Origin: an uncultured Paracoccaceae bacterium
Lineage (GTDB): Bacteria; Pseudomonadota; Alphaproteobacteria; Rhodobacterales; Rhodobacteraceae
Reading direction: 5' to 3'
Length of the DNA stretch: 64,000 nucleotides
Assembly: GCA_947493255.1 (NCBI GenBank)
Contig: CANLQK010000002.1
Coordinates: 310,001 to 374,000 of the forward strand
The notes below the pieces were generated by a model. That model was not told the DNA's origin. It ran no database searches and saw only the letters and a list, made by a program, of their open reading frames with translations. The position numbers and the translations under genes are program-made. Shown here in pieces: positions 1 through 9,546 of this stretch; within the stretch, counting starts at the first letter, position 1; each line of letters starts with the position of its first letter.

Positions 1-351
1 TGGGTCGAAACAGGCGTGCGGCCCGCCGTTGGTGACACCGGTGGCGGTGTCACTTCATTGCGCGTTGTTGCCCACTACGCTTGTCGATCCCGTAACAATC
101 AGTCTGGGGCGCGATTGTCTGAACACAGCTTTGGCCGCGCGATCGATATTGCGGGGATTGGTCTGGCAGATGGCACTGAAATGACTGTGCTGACAGGTTG
201 GAACGGGGCCTATGCGACGCAATTGCGCCAGATGTGGCAAGCCGCATGCGGTCCGTTCGGTACTGTACTGGGACCAGAAGCAGACCGTCACCACCAAGAT
301 CACTTTCACTTTGACACAGCCAGCTCCAGGTCCGGTAGTTATTGCCGCTAA
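1..351 (+). CDS. Extensin-like C-terminal domain protein (5' partial)
   Basis: The frame is open from the first base of the window, so the N-terminus lies outside. The visible 116 residues match the C-terminal half of the bacterial extensin-like family, whose fold resembles M15 (VanY/MepA) zinc peptidases. Two landmarks are seen: HSFGRAIDIAG near visible residue 45, where the His and Asp would be metal ligands, and DHFHFD near residue 100, the second ligand cluster. Two or three cysteines may form disulfides in an exported protein. In proteobacteria these proteins are usually secreted and thought to act on the cell wall, but no activity is firmly established for the family. The stop codon is followed by a convergent gene on the other strand. 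Confidence 0.8.
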   Translation, partial: WVETGVRPAVGDTGGGVTSLRVVAHYACRSRNNQSGARLSEHSFGRAIDIAGIGLADGTEMTVLTGWNGAYATQLRQMWQAACGPFGTVLGPEADRHHQDHFHFDTASSRSGSYCR

Positions 352-427
352 CTAAACAGAGCGGCTACGCCGTCCACGATTTTTGGCGTTTGGCGTGACC
401 GTGAGCCCATCGATGAAAGGTGGTGTT

Positions 428-1423
428 CTAGCGCAAACTGGGAACAGACCCGAGCGACAATCCACCCAGTGACATTATGCCATTGGTGATGGTCAATGTC
501 AGTGTAAGCGTGTCGGGGATATGCGGCGTTTCATCAAGATTATTTGCGATTTCTGTCACCAAGAACCGTCGATTTGCTTCGACCATGCCGTTGGCGACGG
601 CCAAATCAAGACCTTGCTGCCAATTGCGAGCAGATATGCTGATTGATCCGCTGGGCACACCGTAATCGTTCGGTTCAATATCACCGATGGCTGTTAACGA
701 GATTTCACCCCATGTTACGGCGAATTCTTTTATGCTGAGCGTTTCTACGGCTGGGGCATCACCATCTGGACTGAGCAGTTCTAAAGGTGCCGATAAGGTT
801 GCGTCGCTGTCAAAGCGTAGCGTCTGCACCAACGGTGGCTGTAGGTTGCTCGGGTCAATGAAACGGCGGATGTTTTCGGGCAGTTCGATGGCGTGGGCCT
901 CGATGAACATGTCATAGGATTGCGTTGTATCCGGTGTCAGCCGAGTGGCCGCGAGCACGTTTGCCATTACTAACTGCCCACCATCATCGGTGATGAACCG
1001 TGGGGCATCCATAGTGACTGTGGCATCTTGGAAGGAAAGGGTAGCATTTGCCCTAACCTTGCCGGATGCGCGCATGTCGTCAGTCTGTAAAACGATTTCC
1101 GTTCCATTTATGGTAAAGGATTGTTCGGGTGGGAAAATAGCAATCACTTCGTTGGGGCGATACGATAGCGCAAGGAGCTGGAACAATGGTGCAGTCCATT
1201 CTGTTCCGGTTGCGGGATCGGCAAAATTAAAGTCGGTCACAGTGGTATCAAACCGCGATGGAAAGCCACGTGTTTTCAGCGAGCTATATGTGACATCGTA
1301 GGCCCCTTCGTCGGCTTGAATAAGGGCTTCTGTGAGGCGATCCTGAATTTGCGATCTGCCCACAAACCAGTATCCGCCATAGAGTAAAGCGGCCACAACA
1401 ATTAAGAGGATGAGCTTGCGCAT
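428..1423 (-). CDS. DUF2125 family exported/anchored protein
   Basis: This 331-residue protein begins with MRK and a hydrophobic stretch (about residues 4-20) that would be an uncleaved anchor or signal peptide, so most of it should be periplasmic. The body has the DUF2125 pattern: a tyrosine-rich region near residue 45-60 with a RGFPSRFD segment, then alternating polar/hydrophobic strands suggesting a beta-rich fold. DUF2125 proteins are widespread in alphaproteobacteria with no assigned biochemical role. It is monocistronic here and divergent from the gamma-glutamylcyclotransferase gene, with 65 bp between the two starts that must hold both promoters. The family call is good; the function is unknown. 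Confidence 0.75.
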   Translation of the reverse strand: MRKLILLIVVAALLYGGYWFVGRSQIQDRLTEALIQADEGAYDVTYSSLKTRGFPSRFDTTVTDFNFADPATGTEWTAPLFQLLALSYRPNEVIAIFPPEQSFTINGTEIVLQTDDMRASGKVRANATLSFQDATVTMDAPRFITDDGGQLVMANVLAATRLTPDTTQSYDMFIEAHAIELPENIRRFIDPSNLQPPLVQTLRFDSDATLSAPLELLSPDGDAPAVETLSIKEFAVTWGEISLTAIGDIEPNDYGVPSGSISISARNWQQGLDLAVANGMVEANRRFLVTEIANNLDETPHIPDTLTLTLTITNGIMSLGGLSLGSVPSLR

Positions 1424-1488
1424 GTTTGGGCCTTTCGAACCGCGTTTGATTGGTGTTTAGAGTAGGTCATACAAAAGGGCCATAAGCG

Positions 1489-2010
1489 ATGACAATGTGG
1501 GTATTTGGATACGGATCTTTGCTATGGAATCCGGGGTTCACACCGATCGAGGCAATAACAGCGACATTGGATGGGTATCATCGAAGTTTTTGCATGTTGT
1601 CGATCCATCACCGCGGTACCGAAGAAAAACCGGGCCTTGTATTGGCGTTAGACCAATCTGACGCTGATTGCGTTGGCGTTGCGTTTCGGGTCGCACCAGC
1701 GGAAGAAGAAGAGGTGCTGGCTGGTTTGCGGGAACGTGAACTGATTTCATCGGCCTATTTGGAAAAGAACGTGTCGCTTTCGCTGGAAGATGGCCGTGCC
1801 GTTACAGCATTGACCTATGTCATCAATCGCGATCACGAACAGTATTGCCAGTTCGATCTAGAAAAACAGGCTCAATTGATTGCGCGATCCGTCGGTGGGC
1901 GGGGACCAAACCCAGAATATCTTTATAACACCGCGTCTCATCTTAAGAAGATGGGGATCGATGACCCCGATATGGACTGGTTGGTTACCCGTGTTCGCGC
2001 ATTGACGTAA
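1489..2010 (+). CDS. Gamma-glutamylcyclotransferase (ChaC-like)
   Basis: The 173-residue product starts with the family signature VFGYGSLLW (residues 5-13), the loop that binds the gamma-glutamyl group. An acidic cluster around residues 72-76 is followed by a LRERE segment, as in ChaC-type enzymes that cleave glutathione or gamma-glutamyl peptides to 5-oxoproline and Cys-Gly. Length fits the bacterial ChaC family. An AAAGGG ribosome-binding site lies about 9 bases before the ATG; a second ATG two codons later is also possible. It is cytoplasmic and probably takes part in glutathione turnover. Substrate specificity cannot be read from the sequence. Confidence 0.85.
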   Translation: MTMWVFGYGSLLWNPGFTPIEAITATLDGYHRSFCMLSIHHRGTEEKPGLVLALDQSDADCVGVAFRVAPAEEEEVLAGLRERELISSAYLEKNVSLSLEDGRAVTALTYVINRDHEQYCQFDLEKQAQLIARSVGGRGPNPEYLYNTASHLKKMGIDDPDMDWLVTRVRALT

Positions 2011-2079
2011 TTTTGTTTGGGGATTGAGCGATCAGCGTTTATGTTTCCATTAACAAACAACAAAGAGGTGCCTGATCCC

Positions 2080-3258
2080 ATGGAGACAGGGGAACAAAAG
2101 GCCGAGCCGCAGTTTTCACAACCATTCTCTCAGATCATTCTGATGCTGGTTGCGCTTGGCTTGGTCACTGCTGGTGTGATCGTTGCATTTCCGCGTGTAG
2201 GGCCAGTGTTTTTGGCGAACCCCTACCTAAACGGGTTTATTTTACTTGTCTTCGTGTTTGGGGTTTTGTCGTGTTTTGCTCAGGTCTGGCAACTGATTAA
2301 ATCAGTGGCTTGGATCGAAGGATTTGCAGGCGAGCGTCTTGGCGCGGCAGCGATTAAAGCACCTGGAATGCTGGCACCCTTAGCAACCTTGCTGGCCTCG
2401 CGCGGTTCGCGCATGCAGCTTTCGTCGTCCTCCGCCCGGTCTATTCTGGATTCGGTCGCGCAGCGAATTGATGAAACTCGGGAAATTACACGATACATCG
2501 TCAATACATTGATTTTCCTTGGACTTTTAGGAACCTTCTATGGCTTGGCGACTACAGTTCCGGCGTTGGTCGACACGATCCGGTCACTAAGCCCCGAAGA
2601 AGGCGAAACCGGTGCAGAGGTGTTTTCACGTTTGCAGGCTGGGCTGGAAAGTCAGCTTGGTGGCATGGGTATTGCGTTTGCGTCTTCGTTGCTGGGCTTG
2701 GCTGGCTCTTTGGTTGTCGGGCTTTTGGAACTGTTTACAGGTCACGGACAGAACCGGTTCTACCGAGAGCTCGAAGAATGGCTTTCAACGATCACACGCA
2801 TTGGGCTCGCCGGCGGAGACGAAGCCAGCGGCGATCAGGTCGCAATGGCAGGTGTGGTCGATCATATGGTCGAACAAATGGAACAAATGCAGGCGATGTT
2901 CGCAGCGTCCGAAGCCAGCCGAGTTGAAACGAACGAGCAAATTTCGGCTCTCGCTGCATCAGTCACGCAAATGGTTGAAACGACAGGGAATGATGAAACG
3001 CGATTACATCTGAAACGTGTTGCGGATGCTCAAGAAGGGCTGATCGCGGCGCTCAAAGATACAGGCATGGAAGGCATCGATGCTGAAAGCCGGATGCGTT
3101 TGCGTTCGATCGATGTTGGCTTGCTACGCGTGTTAGAAGAGATGGCCGCCGGGCGACAAGAAGTTGTGCAGAACTTGCGGGCTGACCTCGCGGAATTGAA
3201 TAAGAACGCGCGTCAAGCGAACCGGCAGGCCCGTAAGGCCGCCCAAGACGGAAGTTAA
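2080..3258 (+). CDS. ExbB/MotA/TolQ-type proton channel protein
   Basis: This predicted inner-membrane protein of about 392 residues has two hydrophobic segments near the start, then a long cytoplasmic stretch and a pair of membrane segments (TLIFLGLLGTFYGLA and the region around GGMGIAFASSLLGLAGS) typical of the MotA/TolQ/ExbB domain. After the fourth segment a helical tail of about 130 residues rich in Glu, Gln, Ala and Arg should remain cytoplasmic. I chose the ATG at 2080 because GAGGTG lies 9 bases upstream; an ATG at 2041 and a TTG at 2017 are in frame but lack a good site. It lies 2 bp before a MotB/OmpA-like gene, so the two very likely form one proton-driven complex. Confidence 0.8.
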   Translation: METGEQKAEPQFSQPFSQIILMLVALGLVTAGVIVAFPRVGPVFLANPYLNGFILLVFVFGVLSCFAQVWQLIKSVAWIEGFAGERLGAAAIKAPGMLAPLATLLASRGSRMQLSSSSARSILDSVAQRIDETREITRYIVNTLIFLGLLGTFYGLATTVPALVDTIRSLSPEEGETGAEVFSRLQAGLESQLGGMGIAFASSLLGLAGSLVVGLLELFTGHGQNRFYRELEEWLSTITRIGLAGGDEASGDQVAMAGVVDHMVEQMEQMQAMFAASEASRVETNEQISALAASVTQMVETTGNDETRLHLKRVADAQEGLIAALKDTGMEGIDAESRMRLRSIDVGLLRVLEEMAAGRQEVVQNLRADLAELNKNARQANRQARKAAQDGS

Positions 3259-3260
3259 GG

Positions 3261-5156
3261 ATGGCGCTGAGCCGCAGAACTGGGGCGAGATTGCAGGCCT
3301 CGATTTGGCCAGGGTTCGTGGACGCCATGACCGGTTTGTTACTGGTCTTAATGTTTGTCCTGACGATTTTCATGGTTTTGCAGTTCGTCTTGCAAGAAAC
3401 GATTACAGGACAGGAAACGCAACTTTCGGAGCTTAATGCTGAAGTTGCCGCCCTCGCCAGTGCACTGGGGCTTGAACAAGACCGATCAGCGACGTTGGGG
3501 TCGCGAGTTGGAGCTTTGTCTAACGAGCTTTCTGGTTTGCAGGCTGAACTGGCCGAACAGGAAGGCCAACTCGCTGAGCAATCGACAATCATCACCCGAC
3601 TCACGGCGCAGCGGGATGGTTTGACCGCAGATTTAGCTGAAGCAGAAACACGGATCACGGGTTTCGAAGTGCAGGTCGCAGGGCTGTTGGCCCAGCGACG
3701 CAATGCAGAGCAAGCGATTGCGGACCTGGAGACACGTCAGGCTGAACTACTGAGCGCGCAGGAGGCATTGAATTTGGCATTGGCCCAAGCGCGCACCGAG
3801 ATTGATGAAGGCGCCGAAGCGGCGCGACTTGCCGCAGCGCGACGCGAAGCTTTGGATGCTATGATCGCGGATCTAGAAGCGCAGGGCGAGGCGGCTGCCG
3901 AACAGATCAGCGAACTTGAAGCCGCGAGGCTGGTGGACGCAGCCGCTGCGCAAGCTTTGCGAGATCGTTTAGAAAATGCGGACACGGAACTGACCGCGAT
4001 GACTTTGGCGTTGGAAGAACAGCGCCAACAGGCCGAAGACACATTGACCCTATTGGCCGCGGCACAAACCGCGCAGCGTGACTTGGATGAAAACCTCGCC
4101 CTTGCCTTGCTGGCACAGCAAGAGGCGGAAGTTGCCGCTGATGCACTCGGCCTTGAGCGCGAGGAATTAGCGGCCGAACTTGAACGGGCGCTAGAAGGGC
4201 AGGGCACAACATTGGCGACAGCGGAAGAGTTGCGGGCTCAATTGACCGCGGCTCTTCTTGCACGGACCGAACTAGAGGCTGTTCTAGAAACTGAGGCACA
4301 AGAGCGTGGAGCGTTGTCAGCTGAATTGGCGTCTGTAGTTGCTGCCTTGGCCGCAGCGCAGTCGCAGGCAACTGCGGCGCAAACGGATTTGGATGCGCGG
4401 GCTGCTCTTTTGGCGCAGGCGAATGAAGCCTTGTCGCAAGAACAGGCGCTTTCCGCAGAAAGTCAGCGGCAGGTCGCATTGTTAAACGAGCAGGTGACGA
4501 CCTTGCGCGCTGAACTGGGACGTCTGCAGGGTTTGTTAGACCTTGCCAACGATGAAGACGTCACTGCGAACGTTCAGATCGAAACGTTGACCCAAGACCT
4601 AAACACCGCAATGGCGCGTGCATTGTTGGCGGAACGACGGGCCAATGCGTTGGAAGAAGCCGAACTGCAACGTCTGGCAGAGGAAGCGGTCGAATTGGAA
4701 CGGTACCGATCAGATTTTCTGGGCCTTTTGCGGGATGTGTTGGAAGGCGTAGACGGTGTTCGTATCGAAGGCGACCGATTTGTATTCTCGTCCGAGGTCT
4801 TGTTTGAACAAGGCGCCGCGGATCTGTCACCTTTGGGCCAACAAGAAATTGCAAAAATTGCAGGTATTTTGCGAGATGTAGCGGGAGAAATTCCAGAAGG
4901 CATTGATTGGGTTATCCGTGTAGATGGGCACACAGATAACGTGCCGCTGTCTGGTTTGGGCGAATTTGCGAATAACTGGGAATTAAGCCAAGCCCGTGCC
5001 TTGTCTGTCGTCCTCTATATGGTCAATTTCCTTGGGATTCCGCCAAACCGTTTGGCAGCAAATGGATTTGGTCAGTATCAGCCGTTGAACCCTAGCGATA
5101 CCGACGAGGCCCGTGCCCAAAACCGGCGCATCGAGTTGAAGCTAACCGAGCGCTGA
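3261..5156 (+). CDS. MotB/OmpA-like protein with long coiled coil
   Basis: The 631-residue product has one N-terminal membrane helix (about residues 18-42) preceded by FVDAMTG, where the aspartate sits as the proton-carrying Asp does in MotB-type stators. Residues about 48-490 are an almost uninterrupted Ala/Glu/Leu/Gln-rich heptad region, predicted as a long periplasmic coiled coil. The C-terminal 130 residues are an OmpA domain with GHTDNVPL, NNWELSQARA and NRRIELKL, the peptidoglycan-binding signature. The gene follows the ExbB/MotA-like gene by 2 bp. By family logic the pair would use proton flow to act on the cell wall or outer envelope. Such pairs are often annotated simply as peptidoglycan-binding protein; the biological role is not established here. 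Confidence 0.8.
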   Translation: MALSRRTGARLQASIWPGFVDAMTGLLLVLMFVLTIFMVLQFVLQETITGQETQLSELNAEVAALASALGLEQDRSATLGSRVGALSNELSGLQAELAEQEGQLAEQSTIITRLTAQRDGLTADLAEAETRITGFEVQVAGLLAQRRNAEQAIADLETRQAELLSAQEALNLALAQARTEIDEGAEAARLAAARREALDAMIADLEAQGEAAAEQISELEAARLVDAAAAQALRDRLENADTELTAMTLALEEQRQQAEDTLTLLAAAQTAQRDLDENLALALLAQQEAEVAADALGLEREELAAELERALEGQGTTLATAEELRAQLTAALLARTELEAVLETEAQERGALSAELASVVAALAAAQSQATAAQTDLDARAALLAQANEALSQEQALSAESQRQVALLNEQVTTLRAELGRLQGLLDLANDEDVTANVQIETLTQDLNTAMARALLAERRANALEEAELQRLAEEAVELERYRSDFLGLLRDVLEGVDGVRIEGDRFVFSSEVLFEQGAADLSPLGQQEIAKIAGILRDVAGEIPEGIDWVIRVDGHTDNVPLSGLGEFANNWELSQARALSVVLYMVNFLGIPPNRLAANGFGQYQPLNPSDTDEARAQNRRIELKLTER

Positions 5157-5201
5157 TCCAAATGCGCGGTTTCACCGCCCATGATTATTGACGCCCTCTG
5201 T

Positions 5202-5234
5202 AAGGTGAGCCGTTTCAAACGAGAACTCACCTTT
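5202..5234 (+). terminator. Hairpin terminator after the OmpA-like gene
   Basis: AAGGTGAG (5202-5209) pairs with CTCACCTT (5226-5233), with an inner CGTTT/AAACG stem, followed by a short T run. It lies between convergent genes and could serve the plus-strand unit. Confidence 0.55.
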
Positions 5235-5237
5235 TGG

Positions 5238-6194
5238 TTACGGTAGGGTGGCGATGCTGGTTTGACGGCCCAACACTATATCATCACGGGTGTGTTCAAC
5301 CACTCCTGTGTAGGTGCCACTTTCCCATCCATTTGTGGGCGGATTTAACCCGCCCGCCCGCATGGTGAGAGCTTGAGTACGGTCTAGGACGTCTGAAGTT
5401 TCAAAAAGGGGGCCGTCTGGACCGGAATAGGAAATATGAATGACGTCACCTGGTCGGGTGCCATAGGCTAATCCCCACAAAACAATCGGGGCATTTTTTG
5501 CAAGTTGCTCATGTCCAGCGGTCCCTGCCTTGACCGATGAATATTCAGGGACATCCAAAGAAAACCCGCTTGCCATCAGGCCGCCTTGCGGTGTGGGTAT
5601 TGGCTCAGCCCACAAGGTTTCGGTTGGACGTCTGTTGCACGTGCCTGATGCTGTAGGATCAAAGGGATCAATGGTTTGACCGTCTCGTCGGACGGAAATG
5701 TGTAGATGGGGGAATTGTGTGCGGCCCGATAAACCGACTAACCCGATAGTGTCCCCAACGGTTACGGAATCGCCTGTGCGGACGACAACGGAGCCTTCTT
5801 TAAGATGGCAGTACTGGGTTTCCCATCCGTCGTCATGGGAAATCACCACGCCGTTGCCGCAGTCGCGGCCGTCGATTTCAGCGGCGATGTGGTCGGAGTA
5901 AATGACATCAGACATGTCGTTCCGTGTGCCGCGCACGATACCATCGGCGGCCACAAGTACGTTTACGCCTGCTTCCATTGCTGCCAAGGATGGAAGGCCA
6001 AAATCAGTTCCTTTGTGCGTGTCATAGGTCAAACTACCACACAGGAAATCAATCGCGTGTTCGGTTGGGTCGGTGTCGACATAGTTCTGGATATAGCAGG
6101 TTTCGCCCAATATGCAGTCAATGGGTTGGGCCAAAGAAAAATCCTGCGCCATGGCTGGCATGGCGCAGGATGTTATTGCAATGACAAGGCGCAT
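5238..6194 (-). CDS. M23 family metallopeptidase (exported)
   Basis: This 318-residue protein has a short signal peptide (MRLVIAITS to AMAQ, about 17 residues) and an LytM/M23 zinc peptidase domain. The zinc-site landmarks are visible: HKGTDFG near residue 60, and FPHLHISVRRDG near residue 165. M23 enzymes cut peptide cross-bridges in peptidoglycan. A C-terminal part of about 120 residues has no domain I recognise and may be a beta-rich accessory module. Its ATG overlaps the clpA stop codon (TGATG at 6196-6192 on the minus strand), so translation is probably coupled to clpA. The pairing with clpA is not functionally obvious. Confidence 0.85.
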   Translation of the reverse strand: MRLVIAITSCAMPAMAQDFSLAQPIDCILGETCYIQNYVDTDPTEHAIDFLCGSLTYDTHKGTDFGLPSLAAMEAGVNVLVAADGIVRGTRNDMSDVIYSDHIAAEIDGRDCGNGVVISHDDGWETQYCHLKEGSVVVRTGDSVTVGDTIGLVGLSGRTQFPHLHISVRRDGQTIDPFDPTASGTCNRRPTETLWAEPIPTPQGGLMASGFSLDVPEYSSVKAGTAGHEQLAKNAPIVLWGLAYGTRPGDVIHISYSGPDGPLFETSDVLDRTQALTMRAGGLNPPTNGWESGTYTGVVEHTRDDIVLGRQTSIATLP

Positions 6195-8518
6195 CAGTCT
6201 GCCGCGAGTAGGGGCGGTTTGTCATTGGAGATGCGGGCCTTTTCAGGTGGTTCGATCTGAAGATCCAGCGCACCTTTCTTAATGCCGACTTTGATGTGAC
6301 CACCTTTTGCCAATTGACCAAAAAGGAGCTCTTCGGCCAGCGGTTTCTTGATGTGTTCTTGTATAACGCGCCCCAAAGGCCTCGCGCCCATTTTGTCGTC
6401 GTAGCCTTTGTCAGCCAGCCATTCAGCCGCAGCGCGCGTCAACTCGATGGTAACATTGCGATCCATCAATTGAGCTTCAAGTTGCAGAACGAATTTCTCG
6501 ACCACTTGCAAGATGACCTCTTTGCCCAAGGGGGCAAAGCTGACAACAGCATCCAAACGATTGCGGAATTCCGGTGTGAACGTTTTTTCGATCGCGGCGG
6601 TGTCTTCGCCTGTACGACGATCACGACCAAAGCCGATCGCGGCCTTCGCCATTTCGGATGCGCCTGCGTTGGATGTCATGATGATGATGACATTGCGGAA
6701 ATCGGTTGTCCGACCGTTGTGGTCGGTCAGTTTTCCGTGGTCCATGACTTGCAACAAGATGTTGTAAACATCCGGATGCGCCTTTTCCATTTCGTCCAGT
6801 AGCAATACGCAATGTGGGTTCTGGTCTACGCCATCGGTCAGCATGCCGCCTTGGTCAAAACCAACATACCCAGGAGGCGCACCGATCAGGCGTGAGACCG
6901 CGTGCTTTTCCATATATTCAGACATGTCGAACCGTAACAACTCGACGCCCAAAGTATCGGCCAGTTGTTTGGCAACTTCGGTTTTACCCACGCCGGTTGG
7001 GCCGGCGAACAGGTAGTTACCGATTGGTTTTTCTGGTTCACGCAATCCGGCACGGGCCAATTTGATCGCGGAAGAAAGCGCTACGATTGCGTCGTCTTGG
7101 CCAAACACCACCCGTTTGAGGCTGGATTCTAGGTCCTTCAAAACTTCGGCGTCGTCTTTGGTGACATTCTTTGGAGGAATGCGTGCGATTTTTGCAACTA
7201 CGGCCTCGATTTCTTTCGTCCCAACAGTTTTACGACGTTTGGATTCTGGAACCAAATGTTGGGCAGCACCTGCTTCGTCGATTACATCGATTGCACTGTC
7301 CGGCAATTTGCGGTCGTTGATATAACGCGATGCCAGTTCGACAGACGTTTTGATCGCATCGGCAGTGTATTTGATCTGGTGGTGATCTTCGAAGTTAGAC
7401 TTGATACCTTTGAGGATCTTGATGCTGTCTTCAACCGATGGTTCGTTAACGTCGATTTTCTGGAAGCGACGGGCCAGCGCACGGTCTTTTTCGAAATGTT
7501 GGCGGAATTCTTTATAGGTTGTGGATCCCATGCACCGCAAATTGCCACCCGCAAGGGCAGGCTTCAAAAGGTTAGATGCGTCCATCGCCCCGCCAGATGT
7601 GGCACCAGCGCCGATGATTGTGTGAATTTCATCGATGAACAAAACAGCGTCATCGTGATCTTCTAATTCGGTCATGACAGCCTTGAGGCGTTCTTCAAAG
7701 TCGCCGCGGTAACGTGTACCTGCCAGTAACGCGCCCATGTCGAGCGAGAAGATTGTTGTTTCGCCTAAAACTTCGGGCACTTCTTTGTTAACAACCTTAC
7801 GGGCAAGGCCTTCGGCAATCGCCGTTTTACCTACACCAGGGTCGCCCACCAAAAGCGGGTTGTTTTTACGTCGACGGCATAGAACTTGAACAGCACGTTC
7901 AACTTCGTGGTCGCGCCCGATCAGAGGGTCTACATCGCCGTCTTGCGCCTTTTCGTTCAAATCAACGCAGTATTTGGACAATGCACTTTCATCTTTGGCA
8001 CCGTCTTCGGACGCTGTGTCAGCGTCTTCATCGAACGTCGGGGCGCCGGAAACGGGGCGGGCTTCGCCAAAAGCAGGATCTTTGGCCACGCCGTGGGCGA
8101 TGAAATTCACAGCGTCATAGCGGGTCATGTCCTGATCTTGCAGGAAGTACGCGGCGTTGCTTTCGCGTTCAGCAAAAATAGCGACCAATACGTTCGCGCC
8201 TGTCACTTCAGTGCGACCGGATGACTGCACATGAATAGCGGCGCGTTGGATCACACGTTGGAAGGCGGCCGTTGGCACAGCTTCGGATCCTTCGACTTCA
8301 GTGATAAGCGTGGACAGATCGTCTTCGATAAAATCTTCAAGCGTTTTCCGAAGCTCTTCCAGATTAACGGAACAGGCTTTCATGACGCGTGCTGCGTCCG
8401 GTTCGTCTAGCAGGGCCAACAGAAGATGTTCCAGCGTTGCCAATTCATGTTTGCGCGCATTGGCAAGGGCCAATGCAGAATGAATGGACTGCTCAAGCGT
8501 AGTCGAGAATGATGGCAC
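6194..8518 (-). CDS. clpA: ATP-dependent Clp protease ATP-binding subunit ClpA
   Basis: The 774-residue protein has the full ClpA layout: an N-terminal Clp repeat domain (about 1-150), a first AAA+ module with Walker A GDPGVGKT near residue 225 and Walker [10 protein letters not shown], and a second module with [12 protein letters not shown] near residue 505, [17 protein letters not shown] and a C-terminal D2-small domain. It unfolds substrates and feeds them to ClpP. The start is a GTG with GAGGAG 8 bases upstream. ClpS, the N-end-rule adaptor often encoded next to clpA, is not adjacent here; gloB lies upstream on the same strand. The M23 peptidase gene is translationally coupled downstream. 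Confidence 0.97.
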   Translation of the reverse strand: MPSFSTTLEQSIHSALALANARKHELATLEHLLLALLDEPDAARVMKACSVNLEELRKTLEDFIEDDLSTLITEVEGSEAVPTAAFQRVIQRAAIHVQSSGRTEVTGANVLVAIFAERESNAAYFLQDQDMTRYDAVNFIAHGVAKDPAFGEARPVSGAPTFDEDADTASEDGAKDESALSKYCVDLNEKAQDGDVDPLIGRDHEVERAVQVLCRRRKNNPLLVGDPGVGKTAIAEGLARKVVNKEVPEVLGETTIFSLDMGALLAGTRYRGDFEERLKAVMTELEDHDDAVLFIDEIHTIIGAGATSGGAMDASNLLKPALAGGNLRCMGSTTYKEFRQHFEKDRALARRFQKIDVNEPSVEDSIKILKGIKSNFEDHHQIKYTADAIKTSVELASRYINDRKLPDSAIDVIDEAGAAQHLVPESKRRKTVGTKEIEAVVAKIARIPPKNVTKDDAEVLKDLESSLKRVVFGQDDAIVALSSAIKLARAGLREPEKPIGNYLFAGPTGVGKTEVAKQLADTLGVELLRFDMSEYMEKHAVSRLIGAPPGYVGFDQGGMLTDGVDQNPHCVLLLDEMEKAHPDVYNILLQVMDHGKLTDHNGRTTDFRNVIIIMTSNAGASEMAKAAIGFGRDRRTGEDTAAIEKTFTPEFRNRLDAVVSFAPLGKEVILQVVEKFVLQLEAQLMDRNVTIELTRAAAEWLADKGYDDKMGARPLGRVIQEHIKKPLAEELLFGQLAKGGHIKVGIKKGALDLQIEPPEKARISNDKPPLLAAD

Positions 8519-8706
8519 GTTTAGTGCTCCTCTTTATCGGGGGTCTGCCAGGGTGTTAGCCCCGTCACAACCGTGGCCTCTTAGTCTTAAGTTTTGGCTT
8601 ATTTCGCGCGGCTTCAAGGGAAAAATTGCCACGTTAATGTTACATTGATGTGCGTGTGGCCCATTCGGCCTTATTTTTAAAGGGTTTTGGGCCGAAATCG
8701 ACCGAC
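8519..8706. other. Intergenic region between gloB and clpA
   Basis: No reading frame here resembles a gene, and in particular no ClpS. It should carry the clpA promoter on the minus strand. A 7-bp inverted repeat TTCGGCC/GGCCGAA (8664-8670 and 8690-8696) might be part of the gloB transcript end, but no T run follows it. Confidence 0.4.
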
Positions 8707-9483
8707 CTAGAAAGTATCCCTTTTTTTGCGGATATGGGCGAAGGCTGCGGCCGGATCGGCATTTGCCATCCCGATTGCGGCCTGAAGGTCGGGGTTGTCC
8801 GCCCTAAGGAAGGGGTTCGTTTGCTTTTCAATGCCCAAATTTGAAGGCACCGTTGGTTGCCTTGCAGCGCGTGCTGTGGCGATCTCTTGGACCCGCGATA
8901 TAAGGTCTTGATTTTCAGGTTCAATGGTCAACGCAAAGCTTGCATTGGTTTGGGTGTATTCGTGGCCGGAACAGACGCGGGTGTCATCGGGCAGGGCACG
9001 CAATTTTTGTAAACTGTCCCACATCATTTCCGGTGATCCTTCGAACAAACGCCCACACCCCATCGCCATCAGGCTGTCGGCGGTAAACACCACGCCAGAG
9101 GTTGCGAAGTGAACGGCGATATGACCCAACGTATGCCCCGAAACATCGAGAACCAGCGCATCTTCTCCACAAATGCTGATTGTTTCACCTTCGGCGACCG
9201 CTACGTCCAATGGTGGTAAACGGTGTGCATCTGCGGCGGCACCAATGACACGGGCGGTGCCACGTAAAAACGGCAGCCCGTCGACGTGATCAGAATGGTG
9301 GTGCGTCAGTAATATATCCGTCAGTGTCCACCCCAACGCGTCCAATGCATCCTGAATCGGCGCTGCTTCGGGCGCGTCGACCAATAGCGTGTCACCGGTC
9401 TCTGTATTGTGCAGAAGAAACGCATAATTGTCCGCAAGACAGGGGATCGTGACAAGTTCTAGGGGCGTCGTTTTATCAGGCAT
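8707..9483 (-). CDS. gloB: Hydroxyacylglutathione hydrolase (glyoxalase II)
   Basis: The 258-residue product has the metallo-beta-lactamase signature HHHSDHVDG at residues 61-69, a later SGHTLGHI histidine and a C-terminal CSGHEYT segment. The order and length match glyoxalase II, which hydrolyses S-D-lactoylglutathione to D-lactate and glutathione in methylglyoxal detoxification. The C-terminal region with KKRDTF is the usual glyoxalase II tail. It is cytoplasmic and uses a binuclear metal site. The gene is divergent from the methyltransferase gene, a neighbour arrangement that is common in this family. Confidence 0.95.
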   Translation of the reverse strand: MPDKTTPLELVTIPCLADNYAFLLHNTETGDTLLVDAPEAAPIQDALDALGWTLTDILLTHHHSDHVDGLPFLRGTARVIGAAADAHRLPPLDVAVAEGETISICGEDALVLDVSGHTLGHIAVHFATSGVVFTADSLMAMGCGRLFEGSPEMMWDSLQKLRALPDDTRVCSGHEYTQTNASFALTIEPENQDLISRVQEIATARAARQPTVPSNLGIEKQTNPFLRADNPDLQAAIGMANADPAAAFAHIRKKRDTF

Positions 9484-9546
9484 GGCGATCTGGTCCGGTG
9501 TTGCTATGGTACAGAGTGAGTGTCGCCTAAACTGAACAGGGCTTCA

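Noticed and set aside
2080-5156. Zorya anti-phage system
   Set aside because: The ZorA/ZorB-like layout is there, but no ZorC, ZorD or ZorE effector gene is adjacent; flanks are ordinary housekeeping genes.
8519-8640. Sigma-32 promoter for clpA
   Set aside because: A CTTGAA sequence exists on the minus strand, but no matching -10 box lies at the right distance.
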